Of a DNA stretch of 64,000 nt, positions 46,401 through 54,300 are shown in pieces. Source of the DNA: Platanthera guangdongensis (taxonomy: Eukaryota; Streptophyta; Magnoliopsida; Asparagales; Orchidaceae); the NCBI GenBank assembly GCA_039583875.1, contig CM077149.1, forward strand, positions 152,336,416 to 152,400,415, given 5' to 3'. Position 1 is the first letter of the stretch. Each line of letters begins with the position of its first letter. Under the pieces are notes generated by a model. It saw only the letters and a list, made by a program, of their open reading frames with translations, made no database searches and was not told the DNA's origin. The position numbers and the translations under genes are program-made.

Positions 46401-49400
46401 CATGCATCCCCACTCATTACATGCATCCCCTATCATTACATGCTTCTCACTCTTTCATCTAGATAATACTACACACATTACATTCCATTTTCTGAAGAGG
46501 CATTCTTCGCTCAAATCTTTCCATGTGTATACCACCAGTTGTGCAAAATTATCCATCTTTCTTACTTGTCAAAGTTTCATTGCTCAGACTCTCATGTGAT
46601 GGGGATAAACCACATGTTCGTGATCAGAGGAGATCGGGCCACCACTTGGAGGGACCTTTTTTTGTATATTTGTCGGCGATGCGTTGATCGGATCGGCAAT
46701 CCAAGACCGTGAGCACGTCCGAAACATCGCTTTTCATTTTATATGCATTTTATTTTATTTTTTTGGTGTGTATTTAGGGTTTCAGGGCACCAAGTGTAAC
46801 GAACGATCATAGCCGTTCAAGCCGGGTGCCCAACTGCCCCCTCTTGTTATAAATAAGGGTGGGTGCTGCAATTTTGAGGCATTGTTGATTTTGTGAGAGA
46901 TTCCAGAATTCCGGCAATCATTCGTGGTGCGACTCTGTTAGCCCGGGGTGCGACGCCTCGTCTTCTATTCAATTTCTCGTTTATAATTTCAATAATTTTT
47001 ATTTCAATTTCACTATTCCCGTGACCGTTCCCCACCTTTTTGTCATCCAAAAGGAGAAAACCGCCATTTTGTCCCTATTCATCATCTCCATCTGCACGAT
47101 CTTGCAGAAAACTACAAGGAAACGCCTCTGTTCATCATCGTCCACCTTCCCCTCTCGATTCCTGAAGGAAAATGACAACTCCTGTGATTCCAGTCGGAAG
47201 CCTTTTCCGATTTTAGAAAACGGCCACTATTACTTCTCGACACCGCCTCACGCGTGCAGGAAATCCTCCCCTGTTCATCTTCTTCACCAGGAAATCACAG
47301 CCAGACCTCCCGTCCCATTTCCTGCCTCCCTGTTGACGGAAGCCGCTCGCCTCTGTCCCTGAAAGCTTCTCGTCGCTGGCTTGATTTTGTCTCCCGTTAA
47401 CCACCCCACCACAACAAGCCTTCCCTCGCTTGAATCACAACATTTCCTACTGCCATTATACCTTCTCCCATCCACTGTTGTCTGAAACTGCAGTTCCCTT
47501 CTCGTGCAGACACTTCTCCCGTCTTCCCCACCCTCTTCTTGGTCGTGGATCCACCAACAGAAACCCGCAAGCGCTCCCTGTCCAACACCTATGAATCCAA
47601 CCTTCCTCTTTGCCTGAAGTCCAACAACCATTAACGGTGAATCCAAGCCTCCACCCTACTGCTCACTTGTCATAGGTGTATCCCATTCATAGGATTGCTC
47701 GTGCATGCTTTCTTCTGCTTCTTTTAGGGCTGTCCTTGGTTCCATGGCATAGATTCACCTTGCTTCAAAAACGGATTAATAATGCTGTATCTCAATTTCT
47801 TATGCCTGGAAAATTATTTAACTTGTATCAAGATGCTTCAATGTTTCTTGTTTGTGTCATCAGCCACGGCTTTGCTGCATATTTGATTTGTTGTTCTTTT
47901 ATTTTCGATTATGTTTTGGTTACCAGAATTGCAAATCGAAGTGCAATATAGGACGTTCTGATATCATCCGCTTTGCAGGTTTTAAACATTTTGACTTCGT
48001 CCAAGGACCTGCTGAACCTTCTTCGAAATATCGATACCACATATCATTCAAAGCAATCAGGGCTTTATTCGCCTGCCAGCTGCGTCTCTAAATATATTCC
48101 CTCCATCCGCCAACAACTGAAGGTAATCGTCTATCCCCATTCCATTTTTTGTTTTTTCTTCATAAAAAAAAAACTAGAGAGGCTTCCGTCATTGTACTAC
48201 ATCGCATGCCTGTAAGTATATTCTACTCCATAATTTTGAAAGGGTTCTCTGTTAAATTATTAACAGTAGGCATGCAATAAAGGGCTTCCCTTTTGTATAG
48301 TGACAGACAGTTGATTCTGATCTTTGTTGGTCAGGATTGGGAGGGCGGTTTATGCGAGAGCGACGCAGATGGATCTTTCTTACATGATAATTGGAACCGA
48401 GACCTCAAACTCTTTAACGACGGGGAAGACGGGGCCCTCAAGTTGCTTCAGGTATCTTTCCTACATGATAATTGGCCAACAAATCTGAGATATTTAACAC
48501 ATTTTGTATTGCTCAGGGGAATTAAATTAGGTAGAATTATTATTATTTAGAAATCATTTGTTGAAATCTGGTATATATCAGAATAAAATGCTCAGCATAT
48601 GAAATTTAAATCCAACAATTATCTTTATAATCAACCATAATCAATTTCTTGATATAACAATAGTTTCCAGGATAATTTGCTGCAATTTCTTATTAATAGT
48701 TGTAAAAAAAAACTACAAAAATCTACGCTTATTTTCCTTCGTTAAAGATCTATAAATTATTTACAAATTTCTTTTTCTTCAGCTGTTTGTACTACGAGCG
48801 GAGCATGAGATAAAAGCAGTGCCAGGAGACAGCACCCGGAGTCTTCAGTCCTTGGATTCAATAAAATTGAAGATGAACGTCCTCTTTGACTGTGCAATTT
48901 CCCGGTCTCCTCATCGACCAAACCCCGCCGGAGAAGCACGAGCCGTCGGCCGTAGTCGAGAGGCTTTCACCCCCAAGCGTCCGGGTTTTAGAACCGGCTG
49001 TTGGGCCGACGTCAAATATAAGGGAGACTGGATGCATCGACCTATCTCGGATGCAGAAGTCGCGTGGCTCGCGAGGCTGCTGATCCGAGCGTCCGATTGG
49101 TTGAACGAGGCTCTCGCACTGGACCCCGTCGACGGCGCCCAGGCGTGCGGGCCGATCTACGTGGAACTGTCTAGCGGCGATAGGATCTTCGAGGGCGGGC
49201 CCAAGGAGGCTGCGCTTGTGCTTCTCAGTCTGACCGCTTCGTGGCTCGGGCTGCTCGGCCATTCGGTGCTGGGCGTCATGCGGGGGCGAGGAATGAGGAT
49301 AAATCTTAGGGTGTTTTCGTCGAAGAAAATGTTCATGTTTCTGGTTATATTTGGTGCTGGCTATGGGCTGAAGAAGGCTCTCAGTCAGCCTACTACGGCC

Positions 49401-49445
49401 TCTTCATTGGCCCATGAAGCTGAACTTACCCGGAACTGTACGTGA
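32951..49445 (+). CDS. SMPD4-like protein (neutral sphingomyelinase-3 family), four exons
   Basis: Exons 32951-34447, 47979-48122, 48335-48451 and 48783-49445 join in frame into about 806 codons with no stop. All introns are GT-AG. The N-terminal exon (MMPRPYSLDAHTRAQDLAS; RAFFSIAFPAIICRLFGFDD; SPLWEGYVASNYLFYSSL) and the C-terminal part (DWEGGLCESDADGSFL, YKGDWMHRPISDAEVAWLA) match my memory of plant proteins annotated as sphingomyelin phosphodiesterase 4. A hydrophobic stretch (about MFMFLVIFGAGYGL) near the C-terminus would anchor it in a membrane. Animal SMPD4 sits at the ER and nuclear envelope and its enzyme activity is debated; plants have little sphingomyelin, so the substrate is unknown. 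The first intron is 13.5 kb because of transposons. The 5' exon is GC-rich. Confidence 0.85.
34448..35691. other. Intron 1, left part, with LTR-like sequence
   Basis: 34448-34850 is AT-rich intron. 34855-35470 has features of a decayed LTR or leader in unknown orientation. A 35-bp segment around ATAATTTTGCAGGAT recurs at about 35230 and 35286. No coding domain seen. Confidence 0.4.
35692..36230. repeat. Tandem duplication of about 270 bp
   Basis: CGTAAATGAGGCTGAAAG occurs at 35722 and 35992, and the next 230 bp repeat with about 95 % identity, including GCCTAGGCGC-type motifs and an AAAACCAGTTCAGTTTAAG end. Each copy starts with a G-rich run. Confidence 0.9.
36487..36649. mobile_element. hAT-type MITE, copy 1
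   Basis: The body is 36495-36641 (147 bp), with ends CAAGGTTGTCAGGATCG and, reversed, CATGGTTGTCAGGATCG. Perfect 8-bp copies of GATCTAGC lie at 36487-36494 and 36642-36649, the duplication length of hAT elements. The interior is rich in GGATCGNGATCC palindromes. Confidence 0.9.
36650..37274. other. Intron 1 sequence, nothing recognised
   Basis: AT-rich with no domain. GTGCCTAGGCTTC and TTGCGCCTTGG at about 37025-37065 resemble the CCTAGGCGC motifs of the 270-bp duplication. Confidence 0.4.
37275..38010 (-). pseudogene. Gypsy integrase fragment
   Basis: Minus strand. The HHCC zinc region is at about 37748-37870 (GVHKTLQCIRGEFFWHGLK), and the integrase core at 37275-37440 (VMIDRFSKGAHSIAMS, VPESIVSDQDEVFTS) carries the DRFSKGAHF-type block and the second catalytic Asp. 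It is split by a MITE at 37443-37608 and frame-shifted. It is too diverged from the gypsy element at 41.1-45.2 kb, which has its own HHCC region, to be its missing end. Confidence 0.8.
37435..37616. mobile_element. hAT-type MITE, copy 2, opposite orientation
   Basis: The body is 37443-37608 (166 bp), with perfect ends CAAGGTTGTCAGGATCG both ways. Flanks ATCATCAC (37435-37442) and ATCACCAC (37609-37616) differ at one base. It interrupts the gypsy integrase fragment. Same family as 36495-36641. Confidence 0.85.
38011..38775. other. Intron 1 sequence, nothing recognised
   Basis: AT-rich, no coding domain. A short tRNA-like patch near 38535-38575 is not convincing. Confidence 0.4.
38776..39249 (-). 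mobile_element. Probable solo LTR, minus orientation
   Basis: Starts TGTTGAAGC and ends TATACAACA, inverted at the tips. A reversed TATA box (GTCTATAAATAAAC on the minus strand) lies at about 39069-39082. A 14-G run is at about 39089-39102. The flanking five bases (ATAAT and ATGGT) do not match well, so the boundaries remain uncertain. Confidence 0.5.
39250..39964. other. Intron 1 sequence, nothing recognised
   Basis: AT-rich, no domain or repeat that I can name. Confidence 0.4.
39965..41140 (-). mobile_element. LTR-bearing element, minus orientation (inverted partner of 46.6 kb)
   Basis: In minus orientation it starts TGATGGAGATCGGCACC at 41140. Over about 400 bp it matches the plus-strand copy from 46597: the start, TTTATTTTATTTTTTTG, AATCATAG-CCGTTCA-like and GCCCAACTGCC blocks, a TATA region (about 40895) and CAATCATTCGTG. 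Beyond it lies a CT-rich leader-like region with a 195-bp imperfect tandem repeat (TCGATGGAGGAGGAGATGG at 40403 and 40598). No gag or pol was found. It cuts the gypsy integrase at 41141. Confidence 0.6.
41172..42047 (-). pseudogene. Gypsy RNase H and integrase zinc region
   Basis: Continuation of pol: GFLGLTGYYRRFV, RNase H with EADASGVGIGAVL, TYEKEMLAIL, IRTDHQSRKHFLEQ and VADALSRLPE, then the integrase HHCC start (HAGILRTLQQVRANVFWKGL). A TGA at 41172-41174 ends it, most likely from CGA. The remaining integrase is replaced by another LTR at 41140. Confidence 0.85.
42048..43475 (-). pseudogene. Gypsy protease and reverse transcriptase
   Basis: An open frame holds the protease motif VDSGSTHNFID, the linker, then RT: WRFCVDYRGLN, KLDLRSGYHQIR, VMSFGLANAPSTFQ, the intact catalytic box FFDDILIYS, and VEYLGHLVSAHG. 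It ends at TGA 42048-42050, at a Trp position; the frame is unchanged beyond, where RNase H follows. Confidence 0.9.
43255..44910 (-). pseudogene. Gypsy gag with one premature stop
   Basis: Starts MVSEQHPATMVTRSEAE, with a coiled-coil-like stretch (residues 20-70), a Gly/Pro-rich segment, then the gag domain (AFQWTKWFLRGRNYAPWEEF) and a partial zinc-binding motif CFKSDEKFVPGHRC in which one Cys is Ser. TGA at 44038-44040 interrupts it at a Trp position; the frame on both sides is the same. A one-base shift near 43326 separates it from pol, which otherwise continues directly. Confidence 0.9.
44913..45244 (-). mobile_element. Short 5' LTR of the gypsy element
   Basis: 332 bp with TG...CA ends, directly beside the primer site. 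The middle has GC-rich runs (GGGGCCGGCCGGCCCCCCC near 45068) and paired GAACCGG-type inverted segments. ATCAT at 45245-45249 would be the target duplication; the left copy is lost. Confidence 0.8.
45245..46596. other. Intron 1 between two retroelements
   Basis: Mostly AT-rich intron. 45700-46000 has CT-rich, GC-richer sequence after TATTAATACC that resembles the leader side of an LTR, but I could not define edges. Two related stretches at 46030-46150 and 46210-46340 share words such as AATCCAT...AAATCTT and TCTTCA.ATGGCTTA, an old duplication. No coding domain. Confidence 0.4.
46597..47660 (+). mobile_element. LTR-bearing element, plus orientation
   Basis: Starts TGATGGGGATAAACCAC; a TATA box (TTATAAATAAGG) is at 46847-46858. 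It is the inverted-orientation relative of 39965-41140. The LTR end is not clear, at about 46990-47040; a CT-rich leader-like stretch follows to about 47660. No gag or pol, so it is probably non-autonomous. It lies about 320 bp before exon 2 of the SMPD4-like gene and in the same direction, so its promoter could drive a chimeric transcript. Confidence 0.6.
47661..47978 (+). other. End of intron 1 of the SMPD4-like gene
   Basis: T-rich sequence typical of a plant intron, ending CCGCTTTGCAG at 47978. Confidence 0.7.
47979..49445 (+). CDS. SMPD4-like gene, exons 2-4
   Basis: Exon 2 is 47979-48122 (48 codons, after TTTGCAG). Exon 3 is 48335-48451 (39 codons, after GGTCAG, before GTATCT). Exon 4 is 48783-49445 (220 residues plus TGA, after TTCTTCAG). 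All junctions are phase 0. Introns 2 and 3 are 212 and 331 bp, normal for plants, in contrast to intron 1. Confidence 0.85.
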
Positions 49446-49474
49446 TTCCACTCTTTGGCTACATAGTGACTGTA

Positions 49475-49480
49475 AATAAA
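49475..49480 (+). terminator. Polyadenylation signal candidate, SMPD4-like gene
   Basis: AATAAA 29 bp after the stop codon, followed by a T-rich stretch. Confidence 0.5.
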
Positions 49481-51060
49481 TTTTATATTTTTTATAGGTA
49501 TGCATGCATGCATGCATGAATGAATACGAGTCATTATGATAAGCAGTTAATGAGGTTTTGATTCCATGTAGTTTTATATGATAAGCAGTCAATAGAGCTG
49601 TTCATCCGACTTTCTGCACGTGAGAAATTATTGCGGATACTGTGATGACGGTCCCGAGGGCCATGATTATGAACTGTAATTCATGAATGCCTGATTTCAC
49701 GCCAAATGCCGCCGAGCAGCGGGGAAACAAACGGGCGCTGACGACACTTGCTCCGTTTGCTTCTGCAGAAAGACAGAAAAGTCCCCCGATCTTCTCCTCT
49801 CTTCCAGTCCCAATCTTCCCTTTCCATTCCATCTGTTTTACCAAATGAAGCCTTAATTCACTTTTATGTTCAAAAATAGATTTTTTTTAAAAAATTGCGG
49901 AGTCATAAGTTCATAACTGCTGTTTATGCCAAGAATATTTTATGACGTCAAACAAACGTTTTCAGACATTGTGTCCGAATCTTGCTTTGTTCTGAGAAAA
50001 CTACATTCTCCTCCTCCAAAAAGGTGAATATAAACAATCATTAAAAGCAGCTATTTTAGAACCTTTCTAAAATAACATTATTTTATTGCACACACACACA
50101 CACCCTTGCATAAAAAATATTAGAGAGGTAGACAATAATTTTTCATGAGAGCTCAGGGATGAGTTGTGGAGAGCAAAGCTTGAGACGGGAGTAAAAATGT
50201 GGTGTGTATAATCGAGACATGCTTCACGATCGGGGTCGTAGGGTTGATTTTCACCGGGCCGGTTAGGTCTCTAATTGAGACATGCTTCATTTGGTAGGAT
50301 GTTTTCATGCCGGTGCGGGACAAAAAAAACAAAGGCGAGGGAGGCGCGTGACAACGTTTGCTCCTGCCTCCCTCTACGAATTGCCAAAAAAGCGCCGGCT
50401 GGGGCCGCGGCTCTCCCCCTCCGGGCCCAACCACGGGCCGCGTTTGCTCCCTTTCCAGCTCCAGATGTCTTTCCAAACGAAGCCGAGAGGATTCAAACAA
50501 AAAAGAGGTGAGAGAGAACCACTTGCATGAACTGACCATTTTAATTCAAACAAGAGAGACATCAACAGATTTTCACAAACAAGGAGCAACTGCAAAACTT
50601 CCATTGCTCTTCTTTGTGCGCTGGAGCGGAGAACCGCACATTCAGAAATCAAGATTCGACGGCTTCCTTTCTGACAACCACGCCCACGATTGATGATTAT
50701 AAACATCATTTGACGAGTATAATCAAGCACAAAAATCATCCAAAATGGACAGAATTTTTTTTGAATTATGCATTCCTGATTGCCATCCCCATGTTCCGAG
50801 CATTGAGTACCTTCGAGAGAGGCGCTGGGTAGCATCTGTTAAACGAAAAATCCCTTACGCAGATCTACGGGAACAAAAATGTACTGAATCTAACACCTAC
50901 GTTCCAGTCTAGAACACTATATATATATATAAAGATCTCGACCTTCTTTAGCACAGGAAGGCTTCGTCGACACTAACTTTACTACCAGAGAATCATATGA
51001 TTTGTATGTGTAAGAAAAGCATATGATGCCATAATCAGAACCCTTTAGACTGATGTAACA
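49481..51060. other. Intergenic region between the two convergent genes
   Basis: No gene recognised. It has a GCATGCATGCATGCATG run near 49500, a short CA repeat near 50090, and a GC-rich patch at 50330-50480 whose ORFs on both strands look incidental. Confidence 0.5.
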
Positions 51061-51074
51061 AAGCTTTCTTCATG

Positions 51075-51080
51075 TTTATT
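51075..51080 (-). terminator. Polyadenylation signal candidate, minus-strand gene
   Basis: AATAAA on the minus strand, 49 bp after the stop codon at 51129. Confidence 0.5.
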
Positions 51081-51128
51081 AAGTAGAGATATACAAGATG
51101 TTGTGTCGGCTGATTGAAGCTGTTTCTT

Positions 51129-51376
51129 CTAAGATTTTTGAGAACGAGTCATTACGACGACTATGAAGACCATCACAGAGAGCATAAAGGAGGTTTGAAG
51201 AACATCATGGAAAGCATCGGAATCGTACTCAGCACCATATGAACGAAATACTTGGCTCAAATGATTTGAAATCTTGTTGAAAACTTCCATGATTTTTGTT
51301 TTAGCGCCCAATATCCATTTCGTGATTCCGCGGGCAGCATGACCGCCTTCGTCCTGGTCTTGCGGCTTACTTTCAC
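51129..51376 (-). CDS. Tail-anchored protein gene, exon 4
   Basis: Follows AACAATAG and begins GESKPQDQDEGG, then WILGAKTKIMEVFNKI and the membrane tail to the stop at 51129. 248 bp. Confidence 0.8.
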
Positions 51377-54300
51377 CTATTGTTTATGATACTTCACAAG
51401 TCAAGATATTTCCATAATGGATGCATGAAGAGCAAATGGGATTCATATGAAACTAGCCAAATAAAAAACTGTTATGACATTTAATTCATTTGATGATGGT
51501 AGAATTTTTCTGATATTTTAAATGTCAGGGGGTTAAATTCTAAAAATAAATGATAAAGGGCAGCCCAGTGCACAAAAGCATCCCCACGCATTACGCAACG
51601 AGGGTCCGGAGAAGGGTCCCACCAGAAGGGTGAAATGTAGACAAACCTTACCTTTCATTTTTGCAAGAGGCTGCTTCTAGGACTTGAACCTGTGACCTCG
51701 AGGTCACACGACAACACTGCCAACGCTCCCCTTCTCTAAAAATAAATGATAAGGGCCATTTACCGGGACCTCCCCTGGAAGTTAGCATAACTACAGATTG
51801 CACCCCTCTTATTATTGAAATTACAATTACCTCTCATGAATGTTACAGAACATAACATTAACTGAAGTTCACATTTCATAACATCCATGCAAAAAAAACC
51901 TCCCTCAGAGTACATTTTTTTTGGGGGGGGGGGGGGTATTTTGTGCATGAATGTTATGAAATGTGAACTTCAAGGAAGATAAATGTATGTTTTGTAACAT
52001 TCATGGGAGGTTTTTGTAATTTCAATAATAAGGGAGGTGCAATCTATAATTATGCTAACTTCCAGGGGAAGTTTTGATAATTATTCCTAAATGATAAAAA
52101 GAAAAAAAATGAAATCATTTTTGATCCTTCTAAAAAGATAACATTGCTATCTAACAAGAACATGAAGCCAACACCGCAACAAAACAAAAACTACAAAATA
52201 AGGTAACATTATAGGGCCATTTATTGGATGGAGCCTCCCCTCTAACTTTGCGTAATTACAAGGACCTCCTCTCTTATCTTTCAAAATTATCAAAATCTCC
52301 CATTTAACTTTACATGGTAACATACAGAAGGGCAGCCCGGTGCACAAAGACATCCCTGCGCAGCGAGGATCCGGAGAAGGGTCCCACCACAAGGGTGAAA
52401 TGCAGGCAAACCTTACCATGCATTTTTGCAAGAGGCTGCTTTCAGGTCTCGAACCCGTGACCACAAGGTCACACGGCAACACCTCAAACGGCGTGCCAAG
52501 GCTCCCCTCAAGTATTGATATGAGACTACGTGATGAAAAACATTCACTAGTACATTCCTACGAGCCACTACATGTTAGATTAATATCTGAAGGAAACAAA
52601 CATGCAGGACTTTGTTACTTACAAGTACTTAATGAAAGATCATAGAGCTATGTTACATAATAGAGAGAAGAATTCTCAAATTATGTAATTTGCTACAAAC
52701 ATGTTATGCAGTTATTATTATTATTATTATTTTTAGATTAGAATCAGAAAGCGAGAGAGGAAACCTGCATAAAGACATCTCTTGAAATCTTGGACGACCT
52801 CATTCTTCATAACCGCGTCCCATACAGCACTATCAGATGACAATGAAACAACAACCTTCTGCGAGGAGAAACATAAACACAATAACTCTGAGCCACCGAT
52901 TGAACCGTGTTACGATTTTTCTGTAAATTGCTCAAAAAATTGTCCTAATGAAACTGATTGAGTTAATTGAACGACTTAAATGGATAATATATGTACGAGT
53001 AGTTGTATACGACTTAAATGGATAATATATGTACGAGTAGTTGTATACGACTTAAATGGATAATATATGTACGAGTAGTTAAATACGATAAAAAACAAGG
53101 TGTAAAATGAGAAAAATTCAATTTACTACCATATAGGGGGACTTCTCTATATAGTAATAGTTTTTATAAGGGTCAATATAATATTAATTAACATATGATA
53201 TGCAATGATCCTGCCCACAATAAGTGTTCATAGTTCATACTAAGTTGAACCTCATGATTTTACCTATTTTTTGAGGTGACCTATGAGAACTTCTGGAGGG
53301 TTACACATCCTATCGTATTTTTACTGAGCACGCTTAACTGAATTCATAACTGAACTCGCACACTATCAGAAAGCGTCTCACATATTTGGGGAGTTTTCAT
53401 AACCGAGAGTCACTCTTTGTCTGGGCTTTCACTGCCCCAGCAATTGGTTATACTCCCACCCTCATCTGATTCAATGAAAGTGATAATCAATAAGAATTTC
53501 TTTAGTTTTTGATAGGAAAGCTAAACAACATGCCTTTTCTAGAAGCTATCAAACTAAAAGCTTATTTTAGCTTCCAAAAGGAAAGATGTTTTCTAATAGC
53601 TGTTGGAACAAACACTCTTAATTCTTAAACTTCTACTCAAGAAAAAATACAAGCAAGCAGTGAAAAGCTATGCCAAACAGAGCCTAATCATTCAAAGTTG
53701 TCTCAGCCAAAACTTAACAAAAATTGAAACAACAGAAATATGCGCCAAAAATTTCCGAATATTTATGTAGAAAGGACTGCGGAGCCGCATTACCTGAACA
53801 GACGGATTAATTTGTAATAAGCGAAATGCGTCAAGAACCTTTTCCCGTTCTTGAGAATGACGAGCTTTAGAGCTATACAGATACATGGCAGGTTCAATCC
53901 AGTCAGATTGCGATCCAGTTGACAGTGACCGCGGGAATATGCTCGTTGAAATTACTGCTTTGTCTTTGACTTCCAACTGTTCAGGAGGAAAACTTTCTAT
54001 TTTCTCGCCCAATGAAATTGGAACAAACATCCTACAAGAGCAAAGCACGTGATGAATGAATGAACAAAGTCAATGATAGGAGAAATTAAGATCAGAAAGT
54101 CAAAATAAAATGAGAAAATGCAGTAGACGAGCAATGAATCGCTTGGTTTCAGTAATATACTACAGGTGATCAGGCCATAATGAGCTGTAATCTCGAATAA
54201 ATTTACTCCAACATACATTTTCTAGATAATCATGGCATATTGGAAGAATCACTTGGGAAGGAAGTTGAATGGTTGAAGCAATTAGGTTCCTGTATACCCA

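Noticed and set aside
47021..47646. ORFs of 63-120 codons before exon 2 of the SMPD4-like gene
   Set aside because: They lie in the CT-rich leader-like part of a retroelement, and the matching element at 40 kb does not preserve the frames.
50275..50835. Overlapping ORFs of 78-153 codons in the intergenic region
   Set aside because: No domain, open in several frames on both strands, no splice or codon signal.
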